DNA of 64,000 nucleotides from Hysterangium stoloniferum (Eukaryota > Basidiomycota > Agaricomycetes > Hysterangiales > Hysterangiaceae). The notes under the pieces were generated by a model, which searched no databases, was not told where the DNA came from, and saw only the letters and a list, made by a program, of their open reading frames with translations. Position numbers and translations under genes: made by a program. Shown one piece after another: positions 10,893 to 23,403 of this stretch (positions are counted from its first letter, which is position 1; each line of letters starts with the position of its first letter). The stretch spans positions 372,001 through 436,000 of the forward strand of contig WHVD01000038.1 in assembly GCA_015178975.1 (NCBI GenBank), in the 5' to 3' direction.

Positions 10893-12692
10893 CTAAGAGT
10901 CGGTATTCACTGAGCCAGGCTCCCCTTCTTCTGCTGCTAAATCTGCCTCAGCCTCTTCCTCTATTCGCTGATCCCTGATGTTATCGGTACCGGCATTGAG
11001 TTTCGCATTGCGCTTCCGTTTGGCTGACTCCTTCAGTTTTTCCCATCGCTCCCGAAACTTGGTTATCATAGCTCTCTGAAATATCCAGTATCAAAACATG
11101 ACTAGTTTCTGTGGCGATACATGACTAAAAACTCACTTGCTTCTCATTCTCTAAGCGGACAGTTCTGACTTCTTCTTCAAGGTCTTTGACTCGACGTGTG
11201 AATTGAGATTCTCGATCTCGGTTGCCAATTGTCTGAGGAAATGTGGGAATCGGCGGGATGCTTAAGACACTGAGGTCAGGCGAGGGATGTGATGGTCGCG
11301 GCGGTAGGAAACCGGAACTTTTGACGCGTTGCGCCTAAATTTGACAAGTAAATAAGACTAAAAACCCCTTCAAAGAAGTATTTTACCTCCCGTCGTGCAA
11401 TTTCTATACGCTCCCGAAGTTGCTCATCCTGCTCTATCCTCATGCGCTCGGCAATCTCAAATCTTCGTTGTAAAGCCACCAGTTGTAATTTCAGGGATTC
11501 GTTCTCTTTCCGAAGCTTAGTGGACAACGAAGTGCTTCCTGCGGAAGGGACAATAAAGAAGGCTTCATCCGTAGACGATCCTTTGGAGGCACTATCGGTA
11601 TTTCTTCCAGGAGAGGTCGAAATTCAAAACTGACCTTCATCCGCCGTTACTTCTTCTGAATCATAAGGATCAGATAGTGCTGTCACTGTGCTGGACAGGC
11701 GATCTGCCGATACCCTGTAGTAACAATGACATTGTGAGTGACTTGCAATGAAATTTAAGTAGTAATAGATGGACACGACACCGACCTTGATCGTATCGCA
11801 TCTCCCGTCCCACCAGCGTTGTCACGGTTTAAGTTGTTGCTCCTCCTAAGGCGGTCTTCCGAGGACAGACGTGCCAGTGGCGCAGTAGCAAATGCTACTG
11901 GTTGTGATAGATTATCCAACATCCCTTCTAAGTTCCTCCAGAACTGGGTAAATGTGTCTTGAGACTCAGACTTCATGCCGTTGAGGTTGAGTATTGTCTG
12001 GCCATAGGGAAGTCATAGATATACTTGCCTGTTGTCCAAGGACCATGTAGGACTCGTCGATGGGGTAGCTAGAGTCCCCCAATCGGCTCCGTGGTGGAAA
12101 ATATGAGGCAGATGCGTTTTGGGAAGGCTGATAATCCAAATTACGCTCTCGAAGATGCGTTGGAGACGCTTGAGGGAGACTTGGATCTTTTCCCTCCTCT
12201 GTGAGCTTTGCAATCTTCTTTTGAAGTTCTTTTCCGGCTTTGTTGTGTTCATTATAAAGCATGCGAAGCGTTCGTTTCGTCTAATCAACAGTACCACTCG
12301 TATAAGCAAAGGATTTCCGCTGTATAGCAGGTGGACAGACCCCCTCATCACTTGTTTGATCTACACACTGCAGAAATGCCTCTGCACTCTTGTAGTGTTC
12401 CTCCGCGGCTTGCACCTTGTCGGTCATTAGAGATTTAAAATCATCGTGGAGTATTACCTGATATGAGAAGGCCTTGACTTAGATATTCCTCGGCATTCGA
12501 CGCATATTGGTGGGCCTGTTTGCAGTTGCCACGTTCAAAAAAGCATGTATTCAAGGTACGAAATACAAAACGAACTTTGTTTAGAGGTGTCTCAGTTGGC
12601 ATAATCGATGGTGCGAACGACGAAAAGACGAGAGGAGGAGTGGATGTTCTGAGAGGTGACAACGCAATTACATAAGAATCAGGCTCCGACAT
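10893..12692 (-). CDS. NRBF2/Atg38-like protein: MIT-like helical domain plus coiled coil
   Basis: The N-terminal exons join to AHQYASNAEEYLSQGL, then AAEEHYKSAEAFL, then KRTLRMLYNEHNKAGKELQ, a three-helix MIT-like hairpin as in NRBF2 and yeast Atg38, regulatory subunits of autophagy PI3-kinase complex I. After it comes a Ser/Pro-rich middle (11990-12200), a block with TFTQFWRNLEGMLDNLSQP, and a C-terminal coiled coil built of Leu/Glu/Arg heptads (11527-11390 and 11230-11045). It closes with a Lys/Arg stretch and an acidic tail. MIT domain first and coiled coil last matches Atg38, but sequence identity to known Atg38 cannot be judged here. Start taken at MSEPDSYVI (12692). An ATG three codons upstream is possible. 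Confidence 0.6.
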
Positions 12693-13490
12693 ATCCCTCA
12701 ACTACGAAATCGTTGGTATTATAAGATCCCACAATTGATAGTACATTCACTGAATCTTACAGAATAACGTATGGAGTTGTGTGTGACTTATTTTCCAATG
12801 CTCTAGATAAACCATGCTGCTCAATCTACTGCAAGGTGAACTTGGAGGTTGCAGGAGAAAGGCGATTTTTATTTCCGCAACTCACATGCCTCCTAGGTAT
12901 ATGAGTTGCGGGAACTCGAGAGGCCTGTAGTTGCACCTTGTTGGATCCTGGATATGTTGTATATGATATACTGGGGGATACAAGGCGACGATGGTAGTAA
13001 CAGGACACACCCATGAGAAGTCGTATGGAGTTTCTTAGGGAGGTAACAACACCCTCAGGTACTACAGTTTCCAGACCATAAGCCGCCTGGCACCATAGAA
13101 AATACTGCTGAGACAGCTTGTACAAAATGGTAGTATTATGCCAGATTGCCCATCTCTCATCGGCGTGACCCTTGCTTCCTTGTCTGATCCGGCCCGGGGG
13201 GTACATCAACACGGTGGGCTGATTACTATCACTCGTACTTAACAACGAGTAGTGTAGAAAGATTTAGTGACTGGGATATGCACCAGATTCCGGAACATAT
13301 GGTGGTACTAGGAAACCAGGATCCCGGAATGAAAGCTAGAGCACGTGATCTTAACCTCAACCATGGAACTCAAAGGTTAAGCGCTGAGCATTCACAAGTC
13401 TCTCTAGATATAGAACTCCTAACGACATAGTCCGTCGATCCACATTGTTTTTTATGCGGTCTTGCTGAGACTATAGCACCCCATTGCCGA
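12693..13490. other. Divergent intergenic region, NRBF2-like / CDC27
   Basis: About 800 bp between two start codons. It holds a CACGTGAT box at 13342-13349. A minus-strand open frame at 12826-13245 (139 residues) has no recognisable motif, no intron signature and no supporting context, so I do not call it a gene. Confidence 0.4.
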
Positions 13491-16233
13491 ATGACTTCAA
13501 TCTCAAACCCATACTTGTCCCAACGATTTCGCTCCCTCATATGGTCTTGTCTAGATTTCGATCTTCTCAAGACCGCCACTTTTTTTGCTGAACGTTACTT
13601 CTATGTCGACCAGGAGAATCACGAGGCTCGCCATCTCTTTGCGGCGGCACTTCTCAAAAGTGGTCAATCGCAATCAGCTCTTCATTTGGTGGACTTGCCC
13701 GCGGAGACGCGTTGTAGTAGTTGCGTAGAGCTCTACGCTCAGTGTTGTGATTCTCTGGGACGCTATAGACAAGGTCGTGAGGCCTTAGAGACCTGTCTCA
13801 ATAACAGTGGCGCTTCACCAGACTTTGGTATGGGTATTATACGTCGGTGGAGTGGAGTTGCTCAGTTCTTTTTTTATGTAGCAATTCCATTGTCTAGGGA
13901 ATCTAGTATTCTTCCAGATGAAGCCATTCTACAATGCCGAGCTGGCACGCTTGCGTTGAAGACAAACCTTTCAGACCAAGCTGCCACTAACTTCAGACGC
14001 GCGCTCACGTTGAACCCATTACTTTGGGAAGCCTTCGAAGGGTTATGTTCTGCAGGTATATTTAATATTATTACCAGGTGGCTCCTGTCATGACATCTTT
14101 AGGATGTTTCCCGGATATCGATGAGATATTCCCAGTACGCGCCAAACCAATGGGAAGGTACCCCGACGAACCTCATCAAGTTTTCTCTCAGGACCGTCGA
14201 ACGGGCCCTGTTGCTACAGGTATGGGGTTCTTCACTCCAGAAGGGCCGGTGGGGCCTGGGCGTAGTTGCCTCCCGCAACCGTTTCGTATGAACCCACAGC
14301 CGAGGGACTCCATGTGAGTGAAAACCTCTATAACTCGGATAAATCAAGTTACTAGTGAAGGGTCAGAGGAACAGCGGAAACATCATTTAGCTCTGTAGAT
14401 AATTCAATGCTTGCGTATCCCCACCACGCCTGGGCGTCATCATTGCCGTCAAAGGCTGGTATCGGACCTCAGTCGAATACTCGCGTTTTATCATCTGCGG
14501 AAGAGAGTGGACCCGCCCTTAAAAAGGCTCGTGGTACAAAGCCGGAAGCACCTGGTTGGAAGCAATCTGTAGTGTCAAATGAAAAGGTACGCCCTAGTGA
14601 TCTGGCTGGAATTGTCAAGAGACACGAAGTCTTCGTCCCATTGGTGCAATTTCTCATAAGATAAACACGTCCAGCTTCGTCGATCTACGCGGTTACTGAA
14701 CAGTGGCGGTGGTGGCGGTAAACAAACTTATTCAGTAAAGGTTATGCATGGACGCAACTCGCTTTTTTTTCTGTTGGTCTAATTACTTGTACAGCATCCT
14801 CCCCAGCGAGACCGCCGGCGCGCGCACTACCGTGCGAGGTCGAATTCAGCTGGATCCGACATGGACGACGACATGGTCGCAGAATCACCAAATTCAGCAT
14901 CAGTATCCTCGTTGGCTCAATCGCCGCGTTCCGATGCATCACCAGCACCTAGCAATGTTACGGCAGCACAAGAACAAATCACACAAGAGGCCATCGAGTT
15001 TGAGGCAGCGGATAACTATATTTATGAACTCATGAAGATATTTGCCAAAGCAACTCAGAAACTAGCCTATTACCAGTGTCAAACGGCTATCGACGAGCTA
15101 GAGAGACTTCCCGAAGAGCAGCAAAAATCACCGTCAGCTATGATTCTTATTGGACGGGCTCAATATGAGTCAAATGACTACATGAAGGTCTGTTATAGAA
15201 AAATTTCGTGGCTACTAAGCGTCTAATGATGTATAGTCGGAACGTGTTTTTGAAGGAGTGCGAAAACTCGACCCTTACCGAATTTGGGACATGGAGACCT
15301 ATTCGACTCTTCTTTGGCATTTACAGCGGACCGTCAAGTTATCATTTCTTGCCCAAGAACTCATCAGCATCAATTCGCGTTCATCTCAGGCATGGATTGC
15401 TGTCGGCAACTGCTTTTCTCTTCAAAAGGAACGAGCACAGGCATTGACCTGCTTTGGACGAGCAGCGAAGTTAGACCCTCGCTGTGCTTACGCTTATACA
15501 CTGAGTGGGCATGAATGTATTGATGACGATGTGGATAAGGCAATTGGCTTTTTCCAGTCTGCGTTAAGAGCAGACCCGCGGCATTACAATGCTTGGTAAG
15601 CCTTTCCAGCAGCTTTGTGGCGCAGACCGTGTGATATATCTGACTCTCCAGGTATGGTCTGGGTACTTGCTATCTTCGGATGAGCAAACTGCGCTTGGCA
15701 GAATACCACTTCCGGAAGGCAGCAGATATACATCCCCACAATGCTGTCCTATTAGGATGTGTCGGAATGGTGGGAATAATTCGTCACTGGCACCATGCTA
15801 GACTAAAATGATGTGATGATAGGCTGTGGAGAGACGCGGTGCCATGTCGGAGGCGTTTACGCTGTTCGATAAGGCGGTGCAGATTGCGCCAGATAACGTA
15901 TTGGTACGCTATCGAAGAGCGAAGCTGCTTATTGGGATGCGGCAATATAATGTGATTGCACACACTGCGCTCGTGCTTCGCAACCAAACTGACGTTACTC
16001 GATCATAGGCGGCGATTGAGGACTTGAAGACGCTTCGGGATCTTGTTCCCGAAGAGGCCAATGTGGTTTTTCAACTTGCACGCGCTTACCGGCTGAAGGG
16101 ACAGACGCCAGAGGCACAACAAACCCTGTTGGTGGCACGAGACATCGCACCCAAGGATATGAACAAACTGAAGCGACTAATGGATCTCAGCAAGGACGAA
16201 GGGATGCCGGCAGAAAGCATGGAGGAAGGTTAA
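13491..16233 (+). CDS. CDC27: Cdc27/APC3, TPR subunit of the anaphase-promoting complex
   Basis: Cdc27 is a scaffold and co-activator-binding TPR subunit of the APC/C ubiquitin ligase. The N-terminal TPR block (13491-14055) contains DLLKTATFFAERYF and ARHLFAAALLKSGQ. The next exon continues DEAILQCRAGTLALK and LNPLLWEAFEGLC. A long low-complexity linker (14100-14900) is rich in Pro, Ser and basic patches and holds a RRSTRLL block typical of Cdc27. The C-terminal TPR superhelix starts near 14990 and includes SERVFEGVRKLDPYRIWDME, YSTLLWHLQ, SQAWIAVGNCFSLQKE, GRAAKLDPRCAYAYTLSGHE and YGLGTCYLR. It ends in an acidic tail, ESMEEG. Introns are about 50 bp and the gene appears intact. Confidence 0.95.
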
Positions 16234-16776
16234 AGTGTATGTAAATCGAGATAGCGAATAAATAAATAGATAAATATAGATAAGGCCTTATCAAAAAGCA
16301 ACATCTCTCTGACGGAGATTGCATTCATGCTAGTGTCTTTTTTTCGATCGTTTACAGACTCCGACAGTGACTCCGACTAACTCCGCACCCGCAACGTCTC
16401 CAGTCCGCTTCCAGGTATAAAGTCCGGTCGAGTCATACCCCTTTCTCCTTTTCTTATAAGAGTACCCCTCTTTAACGCAGCTATGCACTCCTGAGCAATG
16501 TCGTCCTTATAGTCATTAACCGGTCACCCCTTCTTCCCCTCCCCCACTTCACCATCCCCCCAACGGACAGACTGTCCCCCCCAGCATGGTTAACACGCAT
16601 CGCGTCGACGCGTTCTTTAACCCGTTCACAGAAGCCTATCGTATATCTTGATCTCAAGTCACCGTGTAAGCACTCTAAATGGTTGCGCATTGTGTTGTTC
16701 TTATCCTGCTAAAGTCTCCAGTCAGACTTCACAACCGCCTTCGCATATTGTGCACATCACCCCAGCGTCCATCTCT
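16234..16776. other. Intergenic, CDC27 3' end to acidic-protein gene
   Basis: About 540 bp without a supported gene. The first part is A/T-rich (AATAAATAAATAG near 16256), likely CDC27 3' UTR and poly(A) signal. The part after 16440 is C/T-rich, as is common in fungal promoters. Confidence 0.4.
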
Positions 16777-17583
16777 ATGCCCAGCATCTCTTCTTGGCTT
16801 TCAGACTTGTCCCGCAGAAAGCTGCATGTTGCAGCTTCAAGCCGTGATGGCTTGCGGGATACACTCAATCTTCGTCGCTTCGTACTACTGAAAAACTCTA
16901 TCACTAATGCTGAATCCACATCCCCACCGCCTTCCCCACCATACTCTCAACACTCGTCACTTCCGCCATCAGATAATGTTCCTGTTCATGCACCCGTTGT
17001 TTCCGACGCATGCATACGTTCCGCCTCAAACGACAGTCAACCCAGTTCCTCCAGCTCTGACTCGGAAGACAAGTGGTTGGAGAGCGTACTTGAGAATCTC
17101 GATGACTATGATTGTGATGTTGAAGTCAAAGTTACACCAGTTGAAGAAGAACTCGCATTCCTTCATTTTGGACTGGATGACCCGTTCGAATCCTGGGTGT
17201 CGCCTTACGACGACGAGTATGACGATGTAAACCCCCTCCCATTCTCCTTCCCTTCTAATGATTCTTCTGTACTACCATCCATGCGATCACCAACGTCTCT
17301 CCAGCTCCTTCTTGGTTCCCCTAAGTCACCATTTATGCAACCACTGATTGAATCGCGTTACCCCGAGGCCGATTTCGACTTGCCATCCTCAGAGGCGAGT
17401 TCGGACGGTGAGTCCGATGATGATGATGATGAGAGCCCTTTAACGCCCCATGGCGGCTCGCAATCGTCTCTTCGCGAGGAAAGTGATATCCGACCCGACG
17501 TATACGCGCAATCAGATTCGTATTTTTTGTACCCTTCCGAACTCCATCTCACTTCACCACCCCCGTATTTCAGGCAGTGCTAA
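16777..17583 (+). CDS. Uncharacterised acidic, Ser/Pro-rich protein
   Basis: A single exon of 268 residues starting MPSISSWLSDLSRRKLHV. The same frame is open from an ATG at 16648, which would add 43 residues; I prefer the downstream start because the sequence becomes clearly protein-like there. A basic amphipathic N-terminus (residues 1-40) is followed by Ser/Pro runs, the acidic block DKWLESVLENLDDYDCDVEV, a second acidic segment ending DDEYDDV, and a Ser/Asp/Glu patch with five consecutive Asp (about residues 214-218). It has no membrane segment and no known fold. Acidic Ser/Asp clusters suggest a CK2-phosphorylated regulatory protein, which is inference only. It converges with the SRR1-domain gene. 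Confidence 0.65.
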   Translation: MPSISSWLSDLSRRKLHVAASSRDGLRDTLNLRRFVLLKNSITNAESTSPPPSPPYSQHSSLPPSDNVPVHAPVVSDACIRSASNDSQPSSSSSDSEDKWLESVLENLDDYDCDVEVKVTPVEEELAFLHFGLDDPFESWVSPYDDEYDDVNPLPFSFPSNDSSVLPSMRSPTSLQLLLGSPKSPFMQPLIESRYPEADFDLPSSEASSDGESDDDDDESPLTPHGGSQSSLREESDIRPDVYAQSDSYFLYPSELHLTSPPPYFRQC

Positions 17584-17814
17584 ATCGTCATCCCTATTTT
17601 TGTAAATCCTTATTTACTTCCATGTATTACGTGTTAAAGATGATTGGCTCTTTGTGTTCTTCCTGCAAAGCTGTACGTGAGCAAACCGTCTTAGTGCGAA
17701 TACCTTGTTTTGGTTTTTATCCTATCGACGTCTAAAATAGCTGCCAATTGCAACGAGTCACAAGACCAGAGTTCTTGACTTCGAAGTTCGAACTGTCGAC
17801 ATGAAAATATCCTC

Positions 17815-18898
17815 TTATCTTACTTCAACACTCTCCCAATCGTCTGTATTTGGGTCAGGGAGTGTCCAAAAATTGTCATCCCCTGATAGCAAATTGAGCG
17901 CGACATATTGCACTGCCATATTGTTGAAGGCAGTAGGGAATTGATCCATCGTGGGAAGTATGTCGGAATTGAGATATCTCCCTATTGAAAAAATGTGTCA
18001 AAATCATGCAAATAAGATGTGCCAATGTTCTGGTGGTGGACGGCGATCCACGAGGCTCACATATGCGTGATAGGCACGGCGCTTGCATTTCAAGCTTCCA
18101 TTCAGGGATCCTGCGAGTCATTGCCGTGCTCAGACACGAATTTAATATCAAGGGTTCATGTAAGACTTGCCCTGTAACATAGTCCTGCAGGACATTCCCA
18201 AGAAGCATTAGCCGTGATAAAGCTTTTGCGCTCCAGTTATGCCGCAGCAGGTTCTCGTAGAGCTCGAGTCCGCAGTGCGGCATAAATATCAGAGTTCTGT
18301 CATGCAGTGGGTATTTGCCATGCTACGAAAACGACATGAGAATCGGTGGCGGCGGCGCGGACAGGGTATGCACAACCTTGTTTTCTGAGTGAACGTGGAA
18401 GCCCATCTCTTGCAATCCTCGCACATCCTCCTCGGAAAATTGTGGATCGAAAAAGGAAACCCTGTCGTGACCCTGCGGTGCTGTTTTCATATGCGGGGAA
18501 ATATACGTGTGAGGCCTAGACGTACGATCTCCAAAGCATCACATGTCGCATTAATTACAATTAATTGGGCGATAGAAGTTCTCGATTCCATTGGACTCCC
18601 AAGCCCGAGACAAAGGACTTCGGTCTGCGAAGGGTTCCAATGGATACTTTCGAAGGATTTCTGTATCCGTTCTGTTTCGTAGCAAGCTATAACTTTGGGA
18701 AATAACATGAGAAAAGCACCGACTTCGGTATTCAATTATCCAGCTTGAAGGTTCAGACCCCTCGAACTCTGCTTCGACAGCCTTTATTCGCGCAGCAAAG
18801 GATATTGGGGAATTCATAATACTTTTTTTGACTCTTCTTTTCTTTTTCCCATATCGGACAGGTCGGAAGGAATCGTCAGATATTTCGATGTGAGTCAT
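17815..18898 (-). CDS. SRR1-domain protein (SRR1/Ber1 family)
   Basis: The spliced protein starts MTHIEISDDSFRPVRYGKKK, with a basic N-terminal patch. It carries the family core: EVLCLGLGSPMESRTSIAQL (about 18655-18595), a SFFDPQFSEEDV-type strand (about 18475-18435), then FMPHCGLELYENLLRHNWS (18290-18230) and LLGNVLQDY. It ends DNFWTLPDPNTDDWESV. Plant SRR1 affects circadian and light signalling, and yeast Ber1 affects microtubule stability and heme-linked processes. The molecular activity of the domain is unknown. Four or five short introns. The stop is 232 bp from the end of the acidic-protein gene (convergent). Confidence 0.87.
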
Positions 18899-19195
18899 AA
18901 GACAAAGACCTTATAGTGAGTAGAGTACAAGGAGAACGCTTGAAGAAAACTGCATTTTTTGACAGAAGCTCAGCGTCTACAGAATGGTGTTACATAAATT
19001 TGACTAAGTACTAGACTAAAGTAGAGTTATAATCGTGCCCATATGCTATACAGTCTAAGGCATCTTAATTATTATATGGCTAATCAAAAACAGATTAAGC
19101 TTACAATATGACTTTGCGGTTACATTAACAGAGGGAACATGATAACAAAAAAAAGCAAGCGAAAGCGACGTCCACGGAACCCCAGAATTTCCATA

Positions 19196-22100
19196 TCACG
19201 CAATGTCTTCATCTTTGTCTTCCAGTTGGCTAGGCTTTAGCATACCTGGAATCCTACTGGCCGCCTCGTGTTCCATGCGTGCTCGCCATTGAGCCTCTTT
19301 TTCCTTCTCCTCCAAGTATAGTTCCGCATTGTCGCCAGAGAACTCTTTGAGCTGAACGAGAAAGTCGCGCATTGCCAGTTTGAATCGAGCTGCGTCGTTA
19401 TGGTACTGGAATAAATTGGCAACGAAGGCTTGTATTTGTGCTCTGTCAATTTTGCGAGGTTGAGTAGAGTGAGTCTGATGGGATAGAAACTTACAATTGA
19501 AGATGTGTAAATGCCGTCTGTAGAAGATTGATACAGTAGTCACGGAGGAATTCCGAATTGGACACGTTGGGGTCAGAAAGAGCTGTCGGATCAAATAATG
19601 GCATCTGCACTTGTCCCGTTTCTACCAATTCAAACATTCGCGCAAGTAATTGACTCTGTAGACGGAAACCTGTACACACTTGAGGGCTCAGCGTCAGTTT
19701 CTCTAACATTTGGACATACCGCTTTTATGATCCGCGTCCGTTACCACCCAAAATATGTCCTGTAGTATGCTGAGAAAGTACTGTTGATAGAACGCATTGG
19801 AAATGCTTTGACTTTGGCTTGCAAAGTTATCTACAATCTTGGCACATACTAGACGATCTGTCAAGAAAAGTACTAACAATCTATGGATTGGATTACTCAC
19901 AACTTAGGCCCATGTCGGCGATATCACGCATAGTATGCTTAATAGCCCAAATGATGCTATCCATAAAAAGTTTGAATTGAGGCGTGGGGATATTTAACAG
20001 GGCTGTACAGCGAGTTGAGAAAGTCATATGACGGTAAGTATATAGACATACCGTCAAAGCAGCATCTATTAATGACGCTCAACAGCCTATACAACCCAAC
20101 ACGATGCTCTGGATATTCCGTAAAGTCTTTGTTTATCATATTGAGGGTGGGTTCGAATACAGCATCCAAAGTCGGGATAACCTGTGGAATAAAGCGCGCC
20201 TGTTGTGACATGATATGTCAGAGAAATAAGACCTGGATAAGCAACGTTCCAAACCTCCAAACGATCCGTAATAGTGGCCACAACATTCAGTACCTCTGCA
20301 TCTCGTGCCCAGGGTGAATTACTCGCATAGTCCCCAAGAATGGCATCAAGCAGAGGGGGGATGAGGTTATCATTAACAGCGTCAAGATCCTCCGCCCGTT
20401 CTACTTTTTTGACGTATGTCTCCAACAGCCTCAATATCTCTTTTTTAATTGTTCGTAGATTCCGAATTTTGGGAGTTTTCGTCGCAATAGGTCCTTCTCG
20501 TAGGACAGTTTCGCCGATGATACTGCTGACAGCCTTGTAAAGACCGAGCATATCCAGATAGATGCGTCCTAATTGCGGAAGGTAAAAGCTGCCAATTGAC
20601 GTACATGCTGCCACATTAGTTTTCAGAACATTTCCTATGACTTTGAGATTGTCCGTGTTTCCCAGAATATCAACATTCGAACCCGCTTGAGCCATGAGAG
20701 AATCCCAAGCATTATTTGGAAGCTCCATAAGTCGAGAGATAAGTTTCTCTTGGATCGGCTTATTAGGTTGTGCAGAGATCATGTAGCCGACCGCTTCGTA
20801 AAAGGTATGGACCTATTGAACCTATTAGGATGTGATATGTGGCGTCCCAGTGGTCATACCTGCTGTGGCGAAAGATCCACGGTGATCCGATGCAACAATC
20901 TCAGAATTTCATCAACGAAAGGCTCAGTCTCACCCGATTGCTGCATAACGAAATGCCGTCGGCATTTCTGAGCAATTTTAATGAATGTGTCGCAGGCCAT
21001 ATCCTGCACTCCTGGAGGTAATTGTTAGTCAAGCTAGATAATCATCAAATAAGTACGAACCTTCGTGAGTCTCGTGCATAAACTCGAATAACTTATTGAC
21101 AACCGTTTTCAAAAATTTCCAGTGCGCCTTCAAAAATCTTGGATATTGCCCAACAATGTACATGATATTTGAGGCGACCACAGCCTTGTTATCCTTTCCT
21201 GTCTTCATCTCGCAGAGACCTAAAAGATCCTTAATAACCGTCACCAAGAATCTCTTCTCGGCTTCCTCGTCTAACAGAAGGCGAATGTAAGCTGAAAGGT
21301 GCAGGGGACAACGAAATAAATCAAGTACTCATAGCACCCGAGATTGAACCTATCGCCCAGCAGAGTGTATTGAGGCTATTCCAAGACCACTCGGACCCAT
21401 CAACCTGTTGAGATAACTTTTCCGTGAGAATCGACTCGGTATCGTTGACATCCAGATGTGTGAGATACACTAGCAGCTCGCGCATCGACTTGTATAATAC
21501 GATAGTGTCGCTCTCTTTCATGAATTCGCGGACAATTTCTCCTTCATCATTTTCCACTACTAATACCTGAGAAGATTTTTAAATCACTGGAAAAGAAGAC
21601 GAGAAGTAAACAAACCTCTTCTGGCTTTACCATCCTTTCAATCACTACCAAACGCAAGTTGGATAGAACGTCCACATAAAGATCTCGTCTGAGAGGGACA
21701 CCATCAAGCATTCCTGAAGTACCCCCGAGGCTTAAACTCTTGATAAGACCTTCTTCGCCTATGGGCAAATTCTGAATTTCGTCGTATAGTTCTGCCACAA
21801 GTCGAATCCAGTATTCCATACAAATCTTGAAAATTTCACGTTCTTCGACCTGGCTGATTTTCACCATATATAGATGTGCATTGAGCAGTACATCCTTTGA
21901 CCGCGAAGTTTCCACTGCACGAAGATGATAGGAAAGGAAATTAGAAAGGAAAAGCGCGAGATTGAGGACAAGCTCTTGGTCACTATCCCCAGAGCTTTCG
22001 TACGCTTCAGCGATATCTAGATGATGGTTAGCGAATTTACGATACCCTACAAAGGAACAAAACAGACTGGTACTGGGTGGTATCATGCGATTGACTGATG

Positions 22101-23260
22101 TCATGGCCATAGCGAAGAGGATTACAAATTTAGGGTCGTACTCCAGACCAACATTGAACGCCGCAATCTCAGATAAACATCTTAGCGTCACATTCCGAAA
22201 ATCAGGAGCTTCTAGAAACTGCTCCTACATGTGAATTAAACGACAACATACCTTTTTAAGTAGAACTCACCCTAGTAAGAAGCATGTCGATAATCGTGGT
22301 TTCGAACACATAGCCAAGTGGAATCCAGTTCAGGAACCTCAGTAAAGTCTCCAGAGTAGTCTTGATCAAAGAGGACTTCATAGCTTTTTCGAGGACCTCG
22401 GAACACAGCTGGAAGATCTCAGAGAATTCTCCACACATCGAATTCTTGAGATCTTTGATCTTTTTCTGTGTCATTTGATCTGCTGAGTAGTCGAAAATTT
22501 CTTCGCTGAGAAGTTTCAATATAACCATGTTATTCTCGCAAACGCTGAGATTGGTTTTTGAGGATTGGACCAGCTCTGGAATAAATGATGACCAATTATG
22601 CGGCCACTCGTGTTTCAAAATCTAAATGAGAGTGTTATAATATTTACCTCAAGACTTATATTTTCATACCTGCACAAGAATTAGGTTAAGTTTGTTCATA
22701 AACGCCTTTTCTTTGCGCATCTTGTTCTCATCAGAGGAGATATCCATAATGAGCCCAACAATAAAATGTCGGATTCCTGGAACGTCCTTAGTTACTGGGA
22801 ATATCTCGACCCTTAATGCGAATTACCTGTGCGCTGTCCATCTGGTAATGCCTTCCACCGAGTTTGTACAAGCTTGTCAAGAATCTGTAAGCCAAGATAC
22901 TGTCCAAAGAAGCCAGTAAGGATGCAGGCCGGGGATTATATAGCGTTTTCGCGGGCTTACTTTGGCCTGTGGAAATGTGGATTGCTCTAAGACTTTTGGC
23001 ACACGCTGCCATGAGTCTGAATTCTCTTGAAACTCTGTGAGAACTTGCTGCGCTACTTGACGCTGAATAGCAAAATTATTTGAAGAAGAGAATATGTGCG
23101 TAGTCATGTACCTCATCACCGGATCCGGTATAGAACACCGTGACTACTTTGTCGAACAACGGAACATCAATTTCGTTGGAAAAATCCAGTATCGCCTGTG
23201 GGACAATAGCGATCATGAAAGGGTGAGTTAAGAACATAATGCGAAATATCATACCTCCAT
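19196..23260 (-). CDS. CRM1: Exportin-1 (Crm1), copy A; Cys at the leptomycin B site
   Basis: This is the nuclear export receptor for leucine-rich NES cargo, working with RanGTP. The first coding exon is only ATG GAG (23260-23255), followed by [23 protein letters not shown] repeats follow: [49 protein letters not shown] and [20 protein letters not shown]. The last exon ends [16 protein letters not shown]. About 15 short introns, no break seen, roughly 1,070 residues as expected. The NES-groove loop reads DLLGLCEMK; the Cys codon (TGC) is at 21212-21214 and is the residue equivalent to human Cys528 and fission yeast Cys529. An extra intron lies after SGAM (about 21275-21333) that copy B lacks. 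It is divergent from TMA20. Confidence 0.97.
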
Positions 23261-23403
23261 GCTGTCCGATCTTATAAAGAAAAATTGTTAAGGGTATATG
23301 TGACACGAAGGACAAAGCGCGAAAGTCGTGTCTTGCGTGTGTTCAGTCCACGTGACCGCGATAATATCGACGACTCACCACATTTCATAACATCCTCTTC
23401 TGT
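23261..23403. promoter_or_regulatory. Divergent promoter, CRM1 copy A / TMA20, with CACGTGAC box
   Basis: 143 bp between start codons, with CACGTGAC at 23349-23356. Confidence 0.5.

Noticed and set aside
12826-13245. 139-residue minus-strand open frame between the NRBF2-like gene and CDC27
   Set aside because: No recognisable motif, no context, and it fills a divergent promoter region; kept only as a note.
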